64,000 bases of DNA from NCBI GenBank assembly GCA_963677935.2, contig CAXXEH010000003.1:6441586-6505585 (forward strand). Reading direction: 5' to 3'. The first letter of the stretch is position 1. The number at the start of each line of letters is the position of its first letter. Both the position numbers and the translations under genes were made by a program. The notes under the pieces were generated by a model that searched no databases, was not told where the DNA came from, and saw nothing but the letters and a program-made list of their open reading frames with translations. Origin of the DNA: JAAFHB01 sp963677935. Lineage in GTDB: Bacteria; Bacteroidota; Bacteroidia; Bacteroidales; Prolixibacteraceae. Of the stretch, positions 8,357 through 17,229 are shown one piece after another.

Positions 8357-8885
8357 CGGTAATTATTTAATTTGATAAAACTATTCAAATTTTCGTTACA
8401 AAAAAAAGAAAATGAATGTCAACCAGATGACAGCGGTGAAAAACAAATATATAACTAACAGTATGATTGGGAAACAGATTTGTTTTTATTGGTCAGGATT
8501 TACACGTACCCTCCTTTCAATCAAACAAGTAGTTTTGTGAATATAAATTTATAAATAGAATCACTATTGTCCACTGGGAAATCAAAGATTCTTCGCTACG
8601 CTCAGAATGACAGTAAGATATGGTAAAGGAGAAGGAGAGGGGGGTTGGAAGTGGCGGAGCCACTTCCAACCCCCCTCTCCTATTGTCTAAACAATTGTCA
8701 TTCTGAGCGAAACAAAGTGTAGCGAAGAACCTTTTAATATTGAATACCATTTTCCCGGACAATACTAAAATGGAATAATTAAAGCGTAAAGATTGTTTGG
8801 TCACACCTTTTGTTTCTAACTATTATTTCTGGTATTACTAATCAATTTTCATCGATTTTTATACTTTTATCCCAAAATAAGTAAA
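8357..8885. other. intergenic region with a nested inverted repeat
   Basis: 529 bases between divergent genes. No coding sequence is supported: a 95-codon frame on the minus strand (8517-8804) is generated by the inverted repeat in its centre. The outer parts are AT-rich and presumably carry the two divergent promoters. Confidence 0.65.
8587..8731. repeat. nested inverted repeat with perfect 22-bp GC-rich core
   Basis: The core is a perfect 22-base stem (8634-8655 with 8659-8680) on a 3-base loop gga; its arm begins GGAGAGGGGGG. Outside it a second pair of arms, CGCTCAGAATGACA near 8599-8612 and its complement near 8697-8710, is continued by TTCTTCGCTA against TAGCGAAGAA after an 11-base insertion on the right side. 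The unit is about 145 bases with no coding capacity: a MITE- or REP-like element. The CATTCTGAGCGAA motif recurs as an interspersed repeat in many bacterial genomes. Confidence 0.8.
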
Positions 8886-9506
8886 ATGGAACCAGTCAAA
8901 GAAGTATGTGTTGAATCATTCAGGGAAACGTTAGCTGCCATTGCCTCGGGAGCTACGCGAATCGAGCTCTGTGAGCATCTTGCGTGCGGAGGAACCACAC
9001 CATCGTATGGAACCATCCGGCAGGTAACCGAAAAATTTGATATTCCGGTGATGGTAATGATCCGTCCGCGTGGGGGAGATTTTTGCTATTCAGAGGATGA
9101 ATATGAGATCATGTGTCACGATATTGAGATATGCCGGCAGCTAAAGGCAACCGGAGTCGTGTTTGGATTGCTGAATCCTGATCAGACCATCGACATTGAG
9201 CGAACTGCAAACCTGGTTCGACTTGCCCGTCCAATGGAGGTTACCTTTCATAAAGCGATCGACGAATCAAAAGATATTCTGTATGCTGTTAAGCAGTTAA
9301 AAAATGTCGGTGTGGACCGGATTCTCACCTCCGGTGGAGAGCCCACAGCAGTTGACGGTAGTGAACTGCTTCTCAAAATGATTGAAATTGCAGGTGATCA
9401 GCTAAAAATTATCGTTGCCGGGAAAGTAACGTGGGAGAATTTTGATGAAATCAGGGAACTCATCCCTTCATCTGATTATCATGGTAGACGACTGGTGAAA
9501 TTCTAA
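8886..9506 (+). CDS. cutC: CutC family copper homeostasis protein
   Basis: 206 residues of a TIM-barrel CutC protein: EVCVESFRETLAAI and GATRIELCEHLACGG at the N-terminus, then PVMVMIRPRGGDFCYSEDE, VTFHKAIDES, VDRILTSGG and the C-terminal SSDYHGRR. The family is linked to copper tolerance or handling, but its biochemical activity is unsettled. It is somewhat shorter than E. coli CutC (about 248 residues), with the shortening near the C-terminus. The stop codon lies inside a 27-base palindrome that may terminate transcription. Confidence 0.9.
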   Translation: MEPVKEVCVESFRETLAAIASGATRIELCEHLACGGTTPSYGTIRQVTEKFDIPVMVMIRPRGGDFCYSEDEYEIMCHDIEICRQLKATGVVFGLLNPDQTIDIERTANLVRLARPMEVTFHKAIDESKDILYAVKQLKNVGVDRILTSGGEPTAVDGSELLLKMIEIAGDQLKIIVAGKVTWENFDEIRELIPSSDYHGRRLVKF

Positions 9507-9530
9507 CTTAGTGAAGGCTTCACTAAGTTA
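9504..9530. terminator. 27-base palindrome at the cutC stop codon
   Basis: Perfect inverted repeat of TAACTTAGTGAAG and its complement around a single central base, beginning at the cutC stop. A related GTGAAG-C-CTTCAC motif follows at about 9563-9577. No U-run on the plus strand, so termination is plausible but not shown. Confidence 0.45.
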
Positions 9531-9581
9531 TTAAACCTTCAGTTCTTTTTCTTTCTGATCGAAGTGAAGCCTTCACTATTC

Positions 9582-10838
9582 TCAAATATTCTCCTTTAAA
9601 GCCAGATTTCGTAAGGTGGGTGACTTCCATGCCGTGAACGAAACGATTAACAAGGTCATCACACCGCCAAAGACGACGGAGGGTATGAGTCCCATGAATC
9701 GGGCTGCAAAACCCGATTCAAATGCTCCCAACTCGTTCGATGATCCGATAAAAATGCTGTTTACCGCTGCTACTCTTCCTTTCATCTCGTCGGATGTGAA
9801 TATCTGAAGTATACTCGCTCTGATGATTACGCTTACATTGTCGAACACTCCACTTAGAAAAAGGCAAAATGCAGAAAGTAAAAAACTGGTCGAAAAGGCA
9901 AAAACAATCATACAAACGCCAAATCCAAAAACACTGTAGAGTAATTGGGAACCCGACCTGGATACCGGTGGTTTAAAGGTGAGGATGACCGACATTAATA
10001 TGGCTCCAATAGCAGGACATGCCCTTAAAAAGCCAAGGCCTTCAGGACCAACATTCAGAATGTCTGAAGCGAAAACAGGAAGTAAAGCGACTGCGCCACC
10101 AAAAAAGACGGCAAACATATCCAGCGCAAAAGCATTCAATAACACTTTATTACGAAAAACATAGAAAACCCCTTCCTTGATCCGGTCTATCATTCCTTCA
10201 GCCGCTCCTGTAACCATCGTTACTTTACCCGGACTCTTAATAAACAAAAGGAAAACAGAACAGAGCAGATAAAATACAAATACCAGAGTATAGGCAGGGA
10301 CGATTCCAAAAAAACCGTAGACCAGGCCACCCATGGCAGGTCCGGTAACTGCAGCAATATGCCAGACTGTACTGCTCCATGTCGATGCAGCGGTAAGTAA
10401 TTCACGCGGAACAAGCTGACCAATTAAGGCCGTATTGGCAGGCATAACAATTCCCCGCACCAAACCGGTGATAAATATGGTTACAAAAATGGGCGCAACA
10501 CCCCACAATTGCTGAATGTTTAATGTAGGAATACTATAAACAGTTAGTAAAGAGGAGCCAATCAAAAGCAGGAAGGAGGTGTAGAATATGATTTTCTTCC
10601 TGTCCCAGATATCGACAAAATGGCCGGCGATCAAAGCGATGCTCACCTGTGGAATAACCTCTGTTAATCCAATCATTCCAAGAGAAAGGACGTTTTTTGT
10701 GATGTTATAGAGTTGCCATCCTACAATAACCGACTGCATCAACGTGGCAACAGTCATCATAAACCGGTATGCTAAAAAGAGTTTGAAATTTCGGTAGCGG
10801 ATGACATCAAAAGCCTCTCCGGATAATATTTTATTCAT
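9582..10838 (-). CDS. MFS transporter, EntS/MFS_3-like
   Basis: 418 residues with about 12 hydrophobic segments. The MFS signature loop between TM2 and TM3 is present as GHFVDIWDRKKII, and FRNKVLLNAF and MKGRVAAVNSIFIGSS mark the central loop and the second half. This subgroup includes the enterobactin exporter EntS and many drug-efflux proteins. No siderophore genes are nearby, so the substrate is open. Convergent with cutC and followed (in transcription) by nothing obvious before the cutC palindrome. Confidence 0.85.
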   Translation of the reverse strand: MNKILSGEAFDVIRYRNFKLFLAYRFMMTVATLMQSVIVGWQLYNITKNVLSLGMIGLTEVIPQVSIALIAGHFVDIWDRKKIIFYTSFLLLIGSSLLTVYSIPTLNIQQLWGVAPIFVTIFITGLVRGIVMPANTALIGQLVPRELLTAASTWSSTVWHIAAVTGPAMGGLVYGFFGIVPAYTLVFVFYLLCSVFLLFIKSPGKVTMVTGAAEGMIDRIKEGVFYVFRNKVLLNAFALDMFAVFFGGAVALLPVFASDILNVGPEGLGFLRACPAIGAILMSVILTFKPPVSRSGSQLLYSVFGFGVCMIVFAFSTSFLLSAFCLFLSGVFDNVSVIIRASILQIFTSDEMKGRVAAVNSIFIGSSNELGAFESGFAARFMGLIPSVVFGGVMTLLIVSFTAWKSPTLRNLALKENI

Positions 10839-10885
10839 AAAAGTGATTAAACATACAATTAAACAAGATGATGGAGAGCGAAGAT

Positions 10886-11539
10886 TTAGAATAATTTTTC
10901 GGTGGAGATGCTATTGAATGTTTGAATGATAGAATCTGCTTGCGAAAGCTCATTTAACTCAACACTTTCTGTCTCAACTGCAATACAATACATTCCGGCG
11001 CTTTTTGCTGCAGCAATTCCGTTTGGCGAATCTTCAAAAACCAGACAGTTTTCGGGTGAAACTCCAATTTTATGAGCCGCAAGAAGATATACTTCAGGGG
11101 CAGGTTTACTTTTCCCGGATTCGGCTGTAGTAACAATTGCATCAAAGTAGGAAGTAATTCCGCATCTCTCCAGCAAAATATTCGCAAGGGCGGGGGAGGA
11201 GGAGGTGGCTATAGCCATTTTTATTCCTGCCAATTTAAGTTGATTAAGCAAGGGGAGAACCCCATCATTAAGATGCAAAACCGGTAGGCGTTGGAAATAG
11301 TCGCATCTGAAAGAATCATCAAATTCCAAGAGATCACTTACTGAAGCCGACAATTTGAAGTTGGTTTTAAGATCGGCATACATAAAATCGCCCGCAACAC
11401 CCAGGTAGCGTCGGTGCATCTCATCGGGAACAGAGATTCCAAGTTGATTGAATAATTGTTTCTCTATTTTGTAATGGATAGATTCACTGTCGATTAATAC
11501 CCCATCCATGTCAAAAATTATCGCTTCCGGTTTTCTCAT
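10886..11539 (-). CDS. HAD-superfamily hydrolase, beta-phosphoglucomutase-like
   Basis: 217 residues. HAD motif I is FDMDGVLIDSE (nucleophile and acid Asp), motif II is the SSS of MAIATSSSPAL, motif III the Lys in SGKSKPAPE, and motif IV is VFEDSPNGIAAA. The cap domain is the small helical type inserted after motif I. This set fits phosphatases or mutases acting on small sugar phosphates; the exact substrate cannot be deduced. It ends 47 bases from the start of the downstream MFS gene on the same strand, so the two may be co-transcribed. Confidence 0.88.
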   Translation of the reverse strand: MRKPEAIIFDMDGVLIDSESIHYKIEKQLFNQLGISVPDEMHRRYLGVAGDFMYADLKTNFKLSASVSDLLEFDDSFRCDYFQRLPVLHLNDGVLPLLNQLKLAGIKMAIATSSSPALANILLERCGITSYFDAIVTTAESGKSKPAPEVYLLAAHKIGVSPENCLVFEDSPNGIAAAKSAGMYCIAVETESVELNELSQADSIIQTFNSISTEKLF

Positions 11540-11631
11540 ATTTCAAAGGAAATGCTTTTAATACTTAGACTCATTATTTAAACAGGCAAAATAATGCATT
11601 AGTTCTATATTTTTTCCATTAAATAATAACT

Positions 11632-13698
11632 TTGATCAGGAAATTTTATAAAATCGCATTTCAATATTCAAAATTTCAGATTGGATTGATACTCTTATTT
11701 ATTAGATATGGATTTTTTATCATGCTGGTGGTATTCGTTTCCGGTCATATTACTGCGTCAATGCCTGAATCGAATAGGACAGTCGCTTTCTGGTATTCGC
11801 CCTGTTCCGCCAATGAGAGTGCTGTTCTGATATCGGATCATTTCATTTCAAAAGATAGTTTACCTGAGATGTTAAGGGAGAGCAACGATTATATTAAAAC
11901 CAGATATACGTTGTTAAAACCTTCAGAGAGCAGCTGTGACACCATTCGGAAATCTACAAGCCTGAATACGGAGCTTCTAAACAAAAGCTCCTTATCTACC
12001 TTAAAGAGCAGAGGTGAAAATAATTTCTTCACCAGAAACTTATTTTCGTTGATTATCAGGGATAATCAGCCATTAAAAACCCAGATGAATGTAAATAGTA
12101 CCCTCTATTTTACGCCGTTTGCAGGTCGGAAAATCGGAAACATAAGGATAAAGTTAATTGATGTTTTTGGGCCAACCCTACAGGATACCTCCAGGTTAGC
12201 TTCGGGATGGGTTGATAAAACAGCCAATGCCATCCATATGAAAACGACGGAGAAGAAACTCCGTGGGCAGTTGTTTTTTAATTCGGGAGAGACTGTAAAT
12301 CCTAAATTAATGGCAGAAAATGAAAAGTTCATTCGCGATCTGCCCTATATCCAGGATGTTGCTATCATTCTCTCTTTTTCGGCTCAGAATGCTGAAGTGG
12401 TCGATGTTGTCGTGATTATTAAGGAGAAATTTGAATATGGTATAAATGGAAATCTTAGTTCCAATTCGACTGAATGGGAGATCACCGATCAGAATATGTT
12501 TGGAATCGGCCATCAGTTTTCGGTGAGGACAGGTTATAATTTATCGGAGGTGCCTAAATGGGAGGGTAGTTTCAGGTACGAAATAAGTGACCTTGACCGA
12601 AAGTTTATCCGGACCGGTATTGGATATACAAACACCTTTGAAAAGAATGCCTCTAGTGCTTTTATTGACAAACGATTTATTGCGACAAAGGAGGACTGGG
12701 CAGGTGGCATCTTCCTGGAACGGGTCTATACTGATCACTTTCTTACCCCCTATTCTTATACAAAAACCGATACAGCGGCCTCCTATTTTAATTCAGACAT
12801 CTGGTATGGCCTTCAGATTACGAACAAAAACAGTTATTCAACGGTAGGAAATATTATTGTAGCAGGGAGGTATTTTCATCAGAATTTTTACCACAATGCG
12901 AGTAAAGAATTCAATAACAGTCTGTTCAGAAATCATGATTTATTTCTTGGGGCAATAGGGATCAGCAAACGCTATCTATTTAAGAACAATCAGGTCTACG
13001 GCTATGGAATCACTGAGGATATTCCTTATGGACGGTACGCAGAGGTAGCTGCGGGTCTCGATATAGAGCCAGACAGATCACGCCCCTATTTCCATTTTAA
13101 CTATTCAAAAGCCAATATTTTTAATGGTGGCGCCTACTTTAAGTGGCAGATTGGTCTGGGGGGATTCATGAGTAATTCACAGTTGGAACAGGGGGCAATA
13201 TTAATAAGCAATAATTACTTTTCCAATTTTGTTTACATTAACCGGCATCCTTACAGGTACTTTGTAAATACAGAACTATTGAGCGGTATTAATCGGTTTA
13301 AAGAGGAATACCTTGTGGTGAACAGGAGGTTTGGAATACGTGATTATTTCTCAACGGATACAAGGGGAACTAACCGATTAAAAATCAATATTGAAGCTGT
13401 TCGGTTCTGGGGATGGCATAAATCGGGCTTCAGGTTTGCACATTATTTTTTCGCTGATGCCGCTTTTCTTTCGAACGATTTGGGGCAGATCTTTAACGAC
13501 AAATTCATGGCAGGGTTTGGTGTAGGTATTCGTGTTCATAACGAATCGCTCGTATTTAATGTTCTTGAGATCAGGTTAAGCTGGATTCCAATTGCACCGG
13601 CAGGCAACAATGCTGTTGTTTTCAATGCCTTCGGCCAACCCAAAGCAAGGTTTAGCGACTTTCTGGGGGGTAAACCTATGGAGATTCCCTATCAGTAA
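11632..13698 (+). CDS. Omp85/BamA-like outer-membrane protein with one POTRA-like region
   Basis: Up to 688 residues. After a hydrophobic N-terminus comes a POTRA-like stretch (IGNIRIKLIDVFGPTLQD, FFNSGETVNPKLMAENEKFI, PYIQDVAIILSF), then a long barrel domain of amphipathic aromatic strands (FRYEISDLDRKFIRTGIGYT, RFWGWHKSGFRFAHYFFAD, GVGIRVHNESLVFNVLEIR). This matches the BamA/TamA superfamily; the single visible POTRA distinguishes it from BamA. The first in-frame start after a stop is TTG at 11632; the first ATG is at 11722. The TTG start gives a complete basic-plus-hydrophobic signal, the ATG start a very short one, so I favour TTG. Monocistronic. Confidence 0.7.
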   Translation: MIRKFYKIAFQYSKFQIGLILLFIRYGFFIMLVVFVSGHITASMPESNRTVAFWYSPCSANESAVLISDHFISKDSLPEMLRESNDYIKTRYTLLKPSESSCDTIRKSTSLNTELLNKSSLSTLKSRGENNFFTRNLFSLIIRDNQPLKTQMNVNSTLYFTPFAGRKIGNIRIKLIDVFGPTLQDTSRLASGWVDKTANAIHMKTTEKKLRGQLFFNSGETVNPKLMAENEKFIRDLPYIQDVAIILSFSAQNAEVVDVVVIIKEKFEYGINGNLSSNSTEWEITDQNMFGIGHQFSVRTGYNLSEVPKWEGSFRYEISDLDRKFIRTGIGYTNTFEKNASSAFIDKRFIATKEDWAGGIFLERVYTDHFLTPYSYTKTDTAASYFNSDIWYGLQITNKNSYSTVGNIIVAGRYFHQNFYHNASKEFNNSLFRNHDLFLGAIGISKRYLFKNNQVYGYGITEDIPYGRYAEVAAGLDIEPDRSRPYFHFNYSKANIFNGGAYFKWQIGLGGFMSNSQLEQGAILISNNYFSNFVYINRHPYRYFVNTELLSGINRFKEEYLVVNRRFGIRDYFSTDTRGTNRLKINIEAVRFWGWHKSGFRFAHYFFADAAFLSNDLGQIFNDKFMAGFGVGIRVHNESLVFNVLEIRLSWIPIAPAGNNAVVFNAFGQPKARFSDFLGGKPMEIPYQ

Positions 13699-13763
13699 CA
13701 GAAATATTGAACACCATTAGTTCTCATTTAGCCTGAGAATTACCAGGTGTGTGGTGATCTGGG

Positions 13764-14927
13764 TTAATCCAGTCGCTTTTTAATAATTACCGCTTGTTTA
13801 TGCGACCCCTGAAATAATTCATAACATCTGTAGCTACATGCCAGGGCGCCATTAAAAAGATCGATTTTTTTAGCCGGTTTTAAACCGATACTCTTTAAAC
13901 CATCCAAAGAACTGGAGATGATCCATGCTTCAAATCCTGCAAACCGGTTTTTAAGTGTGTTTCCAACAGTAGTGTACAATTCCGCAATAGATTGAGGTTT
14001 CATCCTTTCGCCATAGGGGGGATTCGTAATAATAATTCCACTTACAAACGGGGGCTCAAGAGTCATAATATCCTGAACTTGAAGGTCTATAACTTTTGTG
14101 AGGCTTGCATTTTTTATATTAGCTCGTGCAATTGCAATGTCTTTGACAGAAATATCTGAACCAACTATTTTACCAGTGAACTCTTTTTCGTATTCGCCGT
14201 TATAGATCTCAGCAAAAAGTGCATCATCAAAATCAGGCCAGTTCTCAAAGCCAAAAGACTTTCGGTACATACCGGGAGGTATCCCCTTTGCGATCAGTGC
14301 AGCTTCAATGAGTAATGTTCCTGAGCCGCACATCGGATCAAGAAAGTCTCTCTCACCATGCCAGCCGGTTAACATGATCATCCCTGCAGCAAGAACTTCA
14401 TTGATTGGAGCATCCCCTTGTCCAAGACGATATCCCCTTTTGTGAAGCGACTCACCCGAACTGTCGAGTGACAATATGCAATGATTACCCATCAGGTAAA
14501 CATTGATTCTGACATCAGGGTCTTCAGAATTTACGGAAGGGCGCTTGCCGGTTACATCGCGGAAGTGATCAACGATTGCATCTTTCACTTTAAGGGAAGC
14601 ATACATTGTGTTGACAAACATTTCGGATTGTACCGTACTATCAATTGCGAATGATTTTCCTAATGCCAGGTAGTTGGTCCAGGGTATTTTTTTTGCGTGG
14701 TCGTAGAGTTCCTCGCGTTTTGTAACCTCGAATTCTGCAATTGGCTTAAGGACCTTTAAAGCAGTACGAAGGTGAAAATTTGCCTTATACATGAGCTTCT
14801 GATCACCGAAAAATGATACTGCCCGTCTTTCGACAACAACCGATTCACCACCCAATGATCGGATCTCACTGGCCAAAACGTTTTCCAATCCGGCGAATGT
14901 TTTGGCAACTATTTTAAACTTACTCAC
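13764..14927 (-). CDS. THUMP-domain class I RNA methyltransferase, RlmL-like
   Basis: 387 residues. The N-terminal ~150 residues are a ferredoxin-like/THUMP RNA-binding region. The Rossmann methyltransferase domain contains DPMCGSGTLLIEAALIA (SAM motif) and ITNPPYGER, the NPPY catalytic motif of amino-directed (N2-guanine) methylation. It corresponds to the N-terminal half of E. coli RlmL, which makes m2G2445 in 23S rRNA. The companion m7G domain is absent, as is usual outside gammaproteobacteria. Specific target base is inferred. Confidence 0.88.
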   Translation of the reverse strand: MSKFKIVAKTFAGLENVLASEIRSLGGESVVVERRAVSFFGDQKLMYKANFHLRTALKVLKPIAEFEVTKREELYDHAKKIPWTNYLALGKSFAIDSTVQSEMFVNTMYASLKVKDAIVDHFRDVTGKRPSVNSEDPDVRINVYLMGNHCILSLDSSGESLHKRGYRLGQGDAPINEVLAAGMIMLTGWHGERDFLDPMCGSGTLLIEAALIAKGIPPGMYRKSFGFENWPDFDDALFAEIYNGEYEKEFTGKIVGSDISVKDIAIARANIKNASLTKVIDLQVQDIMTLEPPFVSGIIITNPPYGERMKPQSIAELYTTVGNTLKNRFAGFEAWIISSSLDGLKSIGLKPAKKIDLFNGALACSYRCYELFQGSHKQAVIIKKRLD

Positions 14928-15042
14928 AAATACTTCTTTTACTTAACTGAATATAACCAACTTTAAATTTTGTTGGTCCGCAATTTTGTCTTATGCAACT
15001 GCAGCGACAAAAGTAGTTCTTTCTACGGATTAAAATTACTGA

Positions 15043-15978
15043 TTATATCCCACTTCCATTAAAAAAATCGGCATTTCGGGTCTTTGTCTGTACAACTCTT
15101 GAGAATGGAGGAAGATCGCTGGTCACCCAGATATTTCCGCCAATCACCGAATCGTGGCCAATTGTTATCCTTCCTAGAATTGTTGCATTGGAATAGATAA
15201 TCACATTATCTTCCACAATAGGATGTCGTGGAATACCTTTTACAGGATTGCCATTTTCGTCAAGGGGAAAACTTTTGGCGCCAAGGGTTACCCCCTGAAA
15301 TAATTTCACATTATTTCCGATGATACTTGTTGATCCGATCACTACACCCGTGCCGTGGTCGATGGTAAAATATTCACCAATAACCGCTTCCGGATTAATG
15401 TCTATTCCAGTTTCGGAGTGGGCCATTTCGGTGATGATTCGGGGAATTAGAGGAACTTTCAGTTCGAAAAGACTATGGGCGATACGGTAACTCGAAATTG
15501 CACGGATTGCAGGATAACAGAATATAACTTCTCCCACACTATTGGCTGCAGGATCGCCAAGATATGCTGCATTTACATCGGTTATTAGAATCCTCCGCAG
15601 CTCGGCCAGGCTGTCTACAAATTCGCGGGCGATTTTTTCTGCTTGTTCCCTTTTGCCGGTAAGATCACGATCTGATTCATTTTCACAAATAAAACAGAGT
15701 CCTGAAAATATCTGTTCAGCCATCAATTCATAAACTTCATCAACGAGTACCCCCATATAGTAGGGAAGGGTATCGGATCTCAGATTAATCTCTCCAAAGT
15801 AACCAGGGAAAATAATCTGGCGAACACGTTCGACAATATCTCTCAATTTTTCAGTCGAAGGCATGTCTTCTCCTGTCCTGTGTCTGTGAACAAGGATGTC
15901 AAATGAGCTGGCATCAACCAAAGATCTGACAGTAGCAGCTGTCCAAGCACCGGAATTAACGTCCTCTTTAATTTTCAT
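15043..15978 (-). CDS. cysE: serine O-acetyltransferase
   Basis: 311 residues. The C-terminal left-handed beta-helix carries hexapeptide repeats (INPEAVIGEYFTIDHGTGVVIG, IIGNNVKLFQGVTLG, IVEDNVIIYSNATILGRITIG) with the catalytic His-Asp context DHGTG and the HSETGIDIN motif. It makes O-acetylserine from serine and acetyl-CoA, the first committed step of cysteine synthesis. The ~150-residue helical N-terminal region is longer than in E. coli CysE and resembles the EpsC type. No cysteine synthase gene adjoins it. Single gene with its own ~60-base upstream gap. Confidence 0.92.
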   Translation of the reverse strand: MKIKEDVNSGAWTAATVRSLVDASSFDILVHRHRTGEDMPSTEKLRDIVERVRQIIFPGYFGEINLRSDTLPYYMGVLVDEVYELMAEQIFSGLCFICENESDRDLTGKREQAEKIAREFVDSLAELRRILITDVNAAYLGDPAANSVGEVIFCYPAIRAISSYRIAHSLFELKVPLIPRIITEMAHSETGIDINPEAVIGEYFTIDHGTGVVIGSTSIIGNNVKLFQGVTLGAKSFPLDENGNPVKGIPRHPIVEDNVIIYSNATILGRITIGHDSVIGGNIWVTSDLPPFSRVVQTKTRNADFFNGSGI

Positions 15979-16043
15979 TTATTTTAATTTCTGAAATTCA
16001 TTATTCACAATTGCGATTCCGTACTGATAACAAACGAATTGAG

Positions 16044-16586
16044 CTATGGGTTCAATCCATATTTTGTAAGCGCTTTCAAGGCATTGTTGGTTCTGGCTTC
16101 TCCTGTGCCAGAAATTACTTCATATTTAAAACCAAAAGAACGGATCTCATCGCAATAGATTTGGAAAAGCGCTTCTCTTTTGTCTCCGCCATTTTCCCGG
16201 ACAGGGTCAGCAATCCAGGGCAAATCGGTTGCGCAAACTAAAAAAAGATCAATTTTGGAAGAGCGAATATGATCGGTAATCCAATCGGGACACTTGCCAT
16301 AAACCAGATCGAGCCATACTTTGGTAATAATTAACCATGTGTCAAAAATCAGGATTCCATCTCCAGTCTTTGCTGCATACCGGGCTTCCTGATCGATCTG
16401 TTGCCTGGCTATTTGAATCACATCGTCAAAGTCGTAAGGATGATCAAGATTTTCGACATAAGTTCGTGCATATTCAGGGATCCAGACTGTTTCCAATTTC
16501 TCTGCCAGATCTTTTGCCAATTCTGTTTTACCTGTTGATTCAGGTCCTGTAATAACGATTCGGGTAATATTCATTTCAGTTAACAT
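16044..16586 (-). CDS. NadR-type ribosylnicotinamide kinase domain protein
   Basis: About 180 residues from ATG 16586 (alternative ATG 16574). P-loop ITGPESTGKTEL at the N-terminus and IWIPEYARTY-like, FDTWLIITKVW and VRENGGDKREAL motifs match the kinase half of NadR, which phosphorylates nicotinamide riboside to NMN. The NMN-adenylyltransferase domain of full NadR is absent. The ATG at 16586 overlaps the pnuC stop; a longer reading frame extends into pnuC, but no start there is plausible. Overlap with pnuC implies coupled translation: transporter first, then trapping kinase. A thiamine-type substrate is a less likely alternative. Confidence 0.8.
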   Translation of the reverse strand: MLTEMNITRIVITGPESTGKTELAKDLAEKLETVWIPEYARTYVENLDHPYDFDDVIQIARQQIDQEARYAAKTGDGILIFDTWLIITKVWLDLVYGKCPDWITDHIRSSKIDLFLVCATDLPWIADPVRENGGDKREALFQIYCDEIRSFGFKYEVISGTGEARTNNALKALTKYGLNP

Positions 16587-17182
16587 GGCACTTTTTCTGG
16601 TTTCTTTTGCCATTCGTAGAATCCGACTCCTGCCATAATTGCATAGACCAAAAATAAAAAAACTGTAGGGTAAAGACCTCTGTATAAGTATAGGACAGCC
16701 GATACCAAGTCTACAAAGATCCAGATTAACCACTGTTCAATTTTTTTGCGGGCCAGCATCCAGGTAGCAAGGATACTGAGTGAAGCCGTGAACCCATCGC
16801 CAAACGGAATGGGTGAATCTGTATACCTGCTGAGTATCAAATACAACAAGAAAGTTAAGAACATATTGAGGATAAAAAGTTTGATCCAGAGAATTGAACT
16901 GGTACGACTTACCTCTAATTGCTTTTGACCTGAGTCTGTTTGACCGCCATGTTTCCAACTCCACCAACCGTATATGCTGATAAACAGATAATAAAACTGA
17001 AGACCCATTCCGGCATAAAGTTTTGCAGCAAAAAATACGCCGCAATAAAGCAGTGAAGTGATTATTCCCATTGGCCAGGTCAATAAACTTTGACGAATGG
17101 AGAACCAAACATAGATTAAACCAAAAATCGTTCCACCTAATTCTATTTTGTTGGAAAAAGCCCAATCAAGAAATAAATTCAT
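16580..17182 (-). CDS. pnuC: PnuC-family vitamin transporter, probably nicotinamide riboside
   Basis: 200 residues, about seven hydrophobic segments. The diagnostic FISIYGWWSWKHGG motif in the middle is the PnuC signature; SRYTDSPIPFGDGFTASLSI and KKIEQWLIWI match later helices. PnuC proteins carry nicotinamide riboside; homologues PnuT and PnuX carry thiamine or riboflavin. The overlapping NadR-type kinase argues for nicotinamide riboside, since phosphorylation traps the imported nucleoside. No TPP or FMN riboswitch was recognised upstream (17183-17229), which also argues against PnuT/PnuX. Confidence 0.85.
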   Translation of the reverse strand: MNLFLDWAFSNKIELGGTIFGLIYVWFSIRQSLLTWPMGIITSLLYCGVFFAAKLYAGMGLQFYYLFISIYGWWSWKHGGQTDSGQKQLEVSRTSSILWIKLFILNMFLTFLLYLILSRYTDSPIPFGDGFTASLSILATWMLARKKIEQWLIWIFVDLVSAVLYLYRGLYPTVFLFLVYAIMAGVGFYEWQKKPEKVPC

Positions 17183-17229
17183 ATTTTATGAATCAGGCTT
17201 AATATATCTTTAGTAATGAGCCCCATGTC

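Noticed and set aside
8517..8804. 95-codon minus-strand frame
   Set aside because: Its middle is the nested inverted repeat; the translation shows the typical repeat-derived SERSEES pattern.
394..9530. Integrated mobile element spanning the repeat-rich left end
   Set aside because: No transposase, integrase, recombinase or clear target duplication was found; only the repeats and mixed gene content hint at transfer.
17183..17229. Possible TPP or other riboswitch near pnuC
   Set aside because: The true upstream region of pnuC is only 47 bases before the protease stop and shows no conserved riboswitch core.
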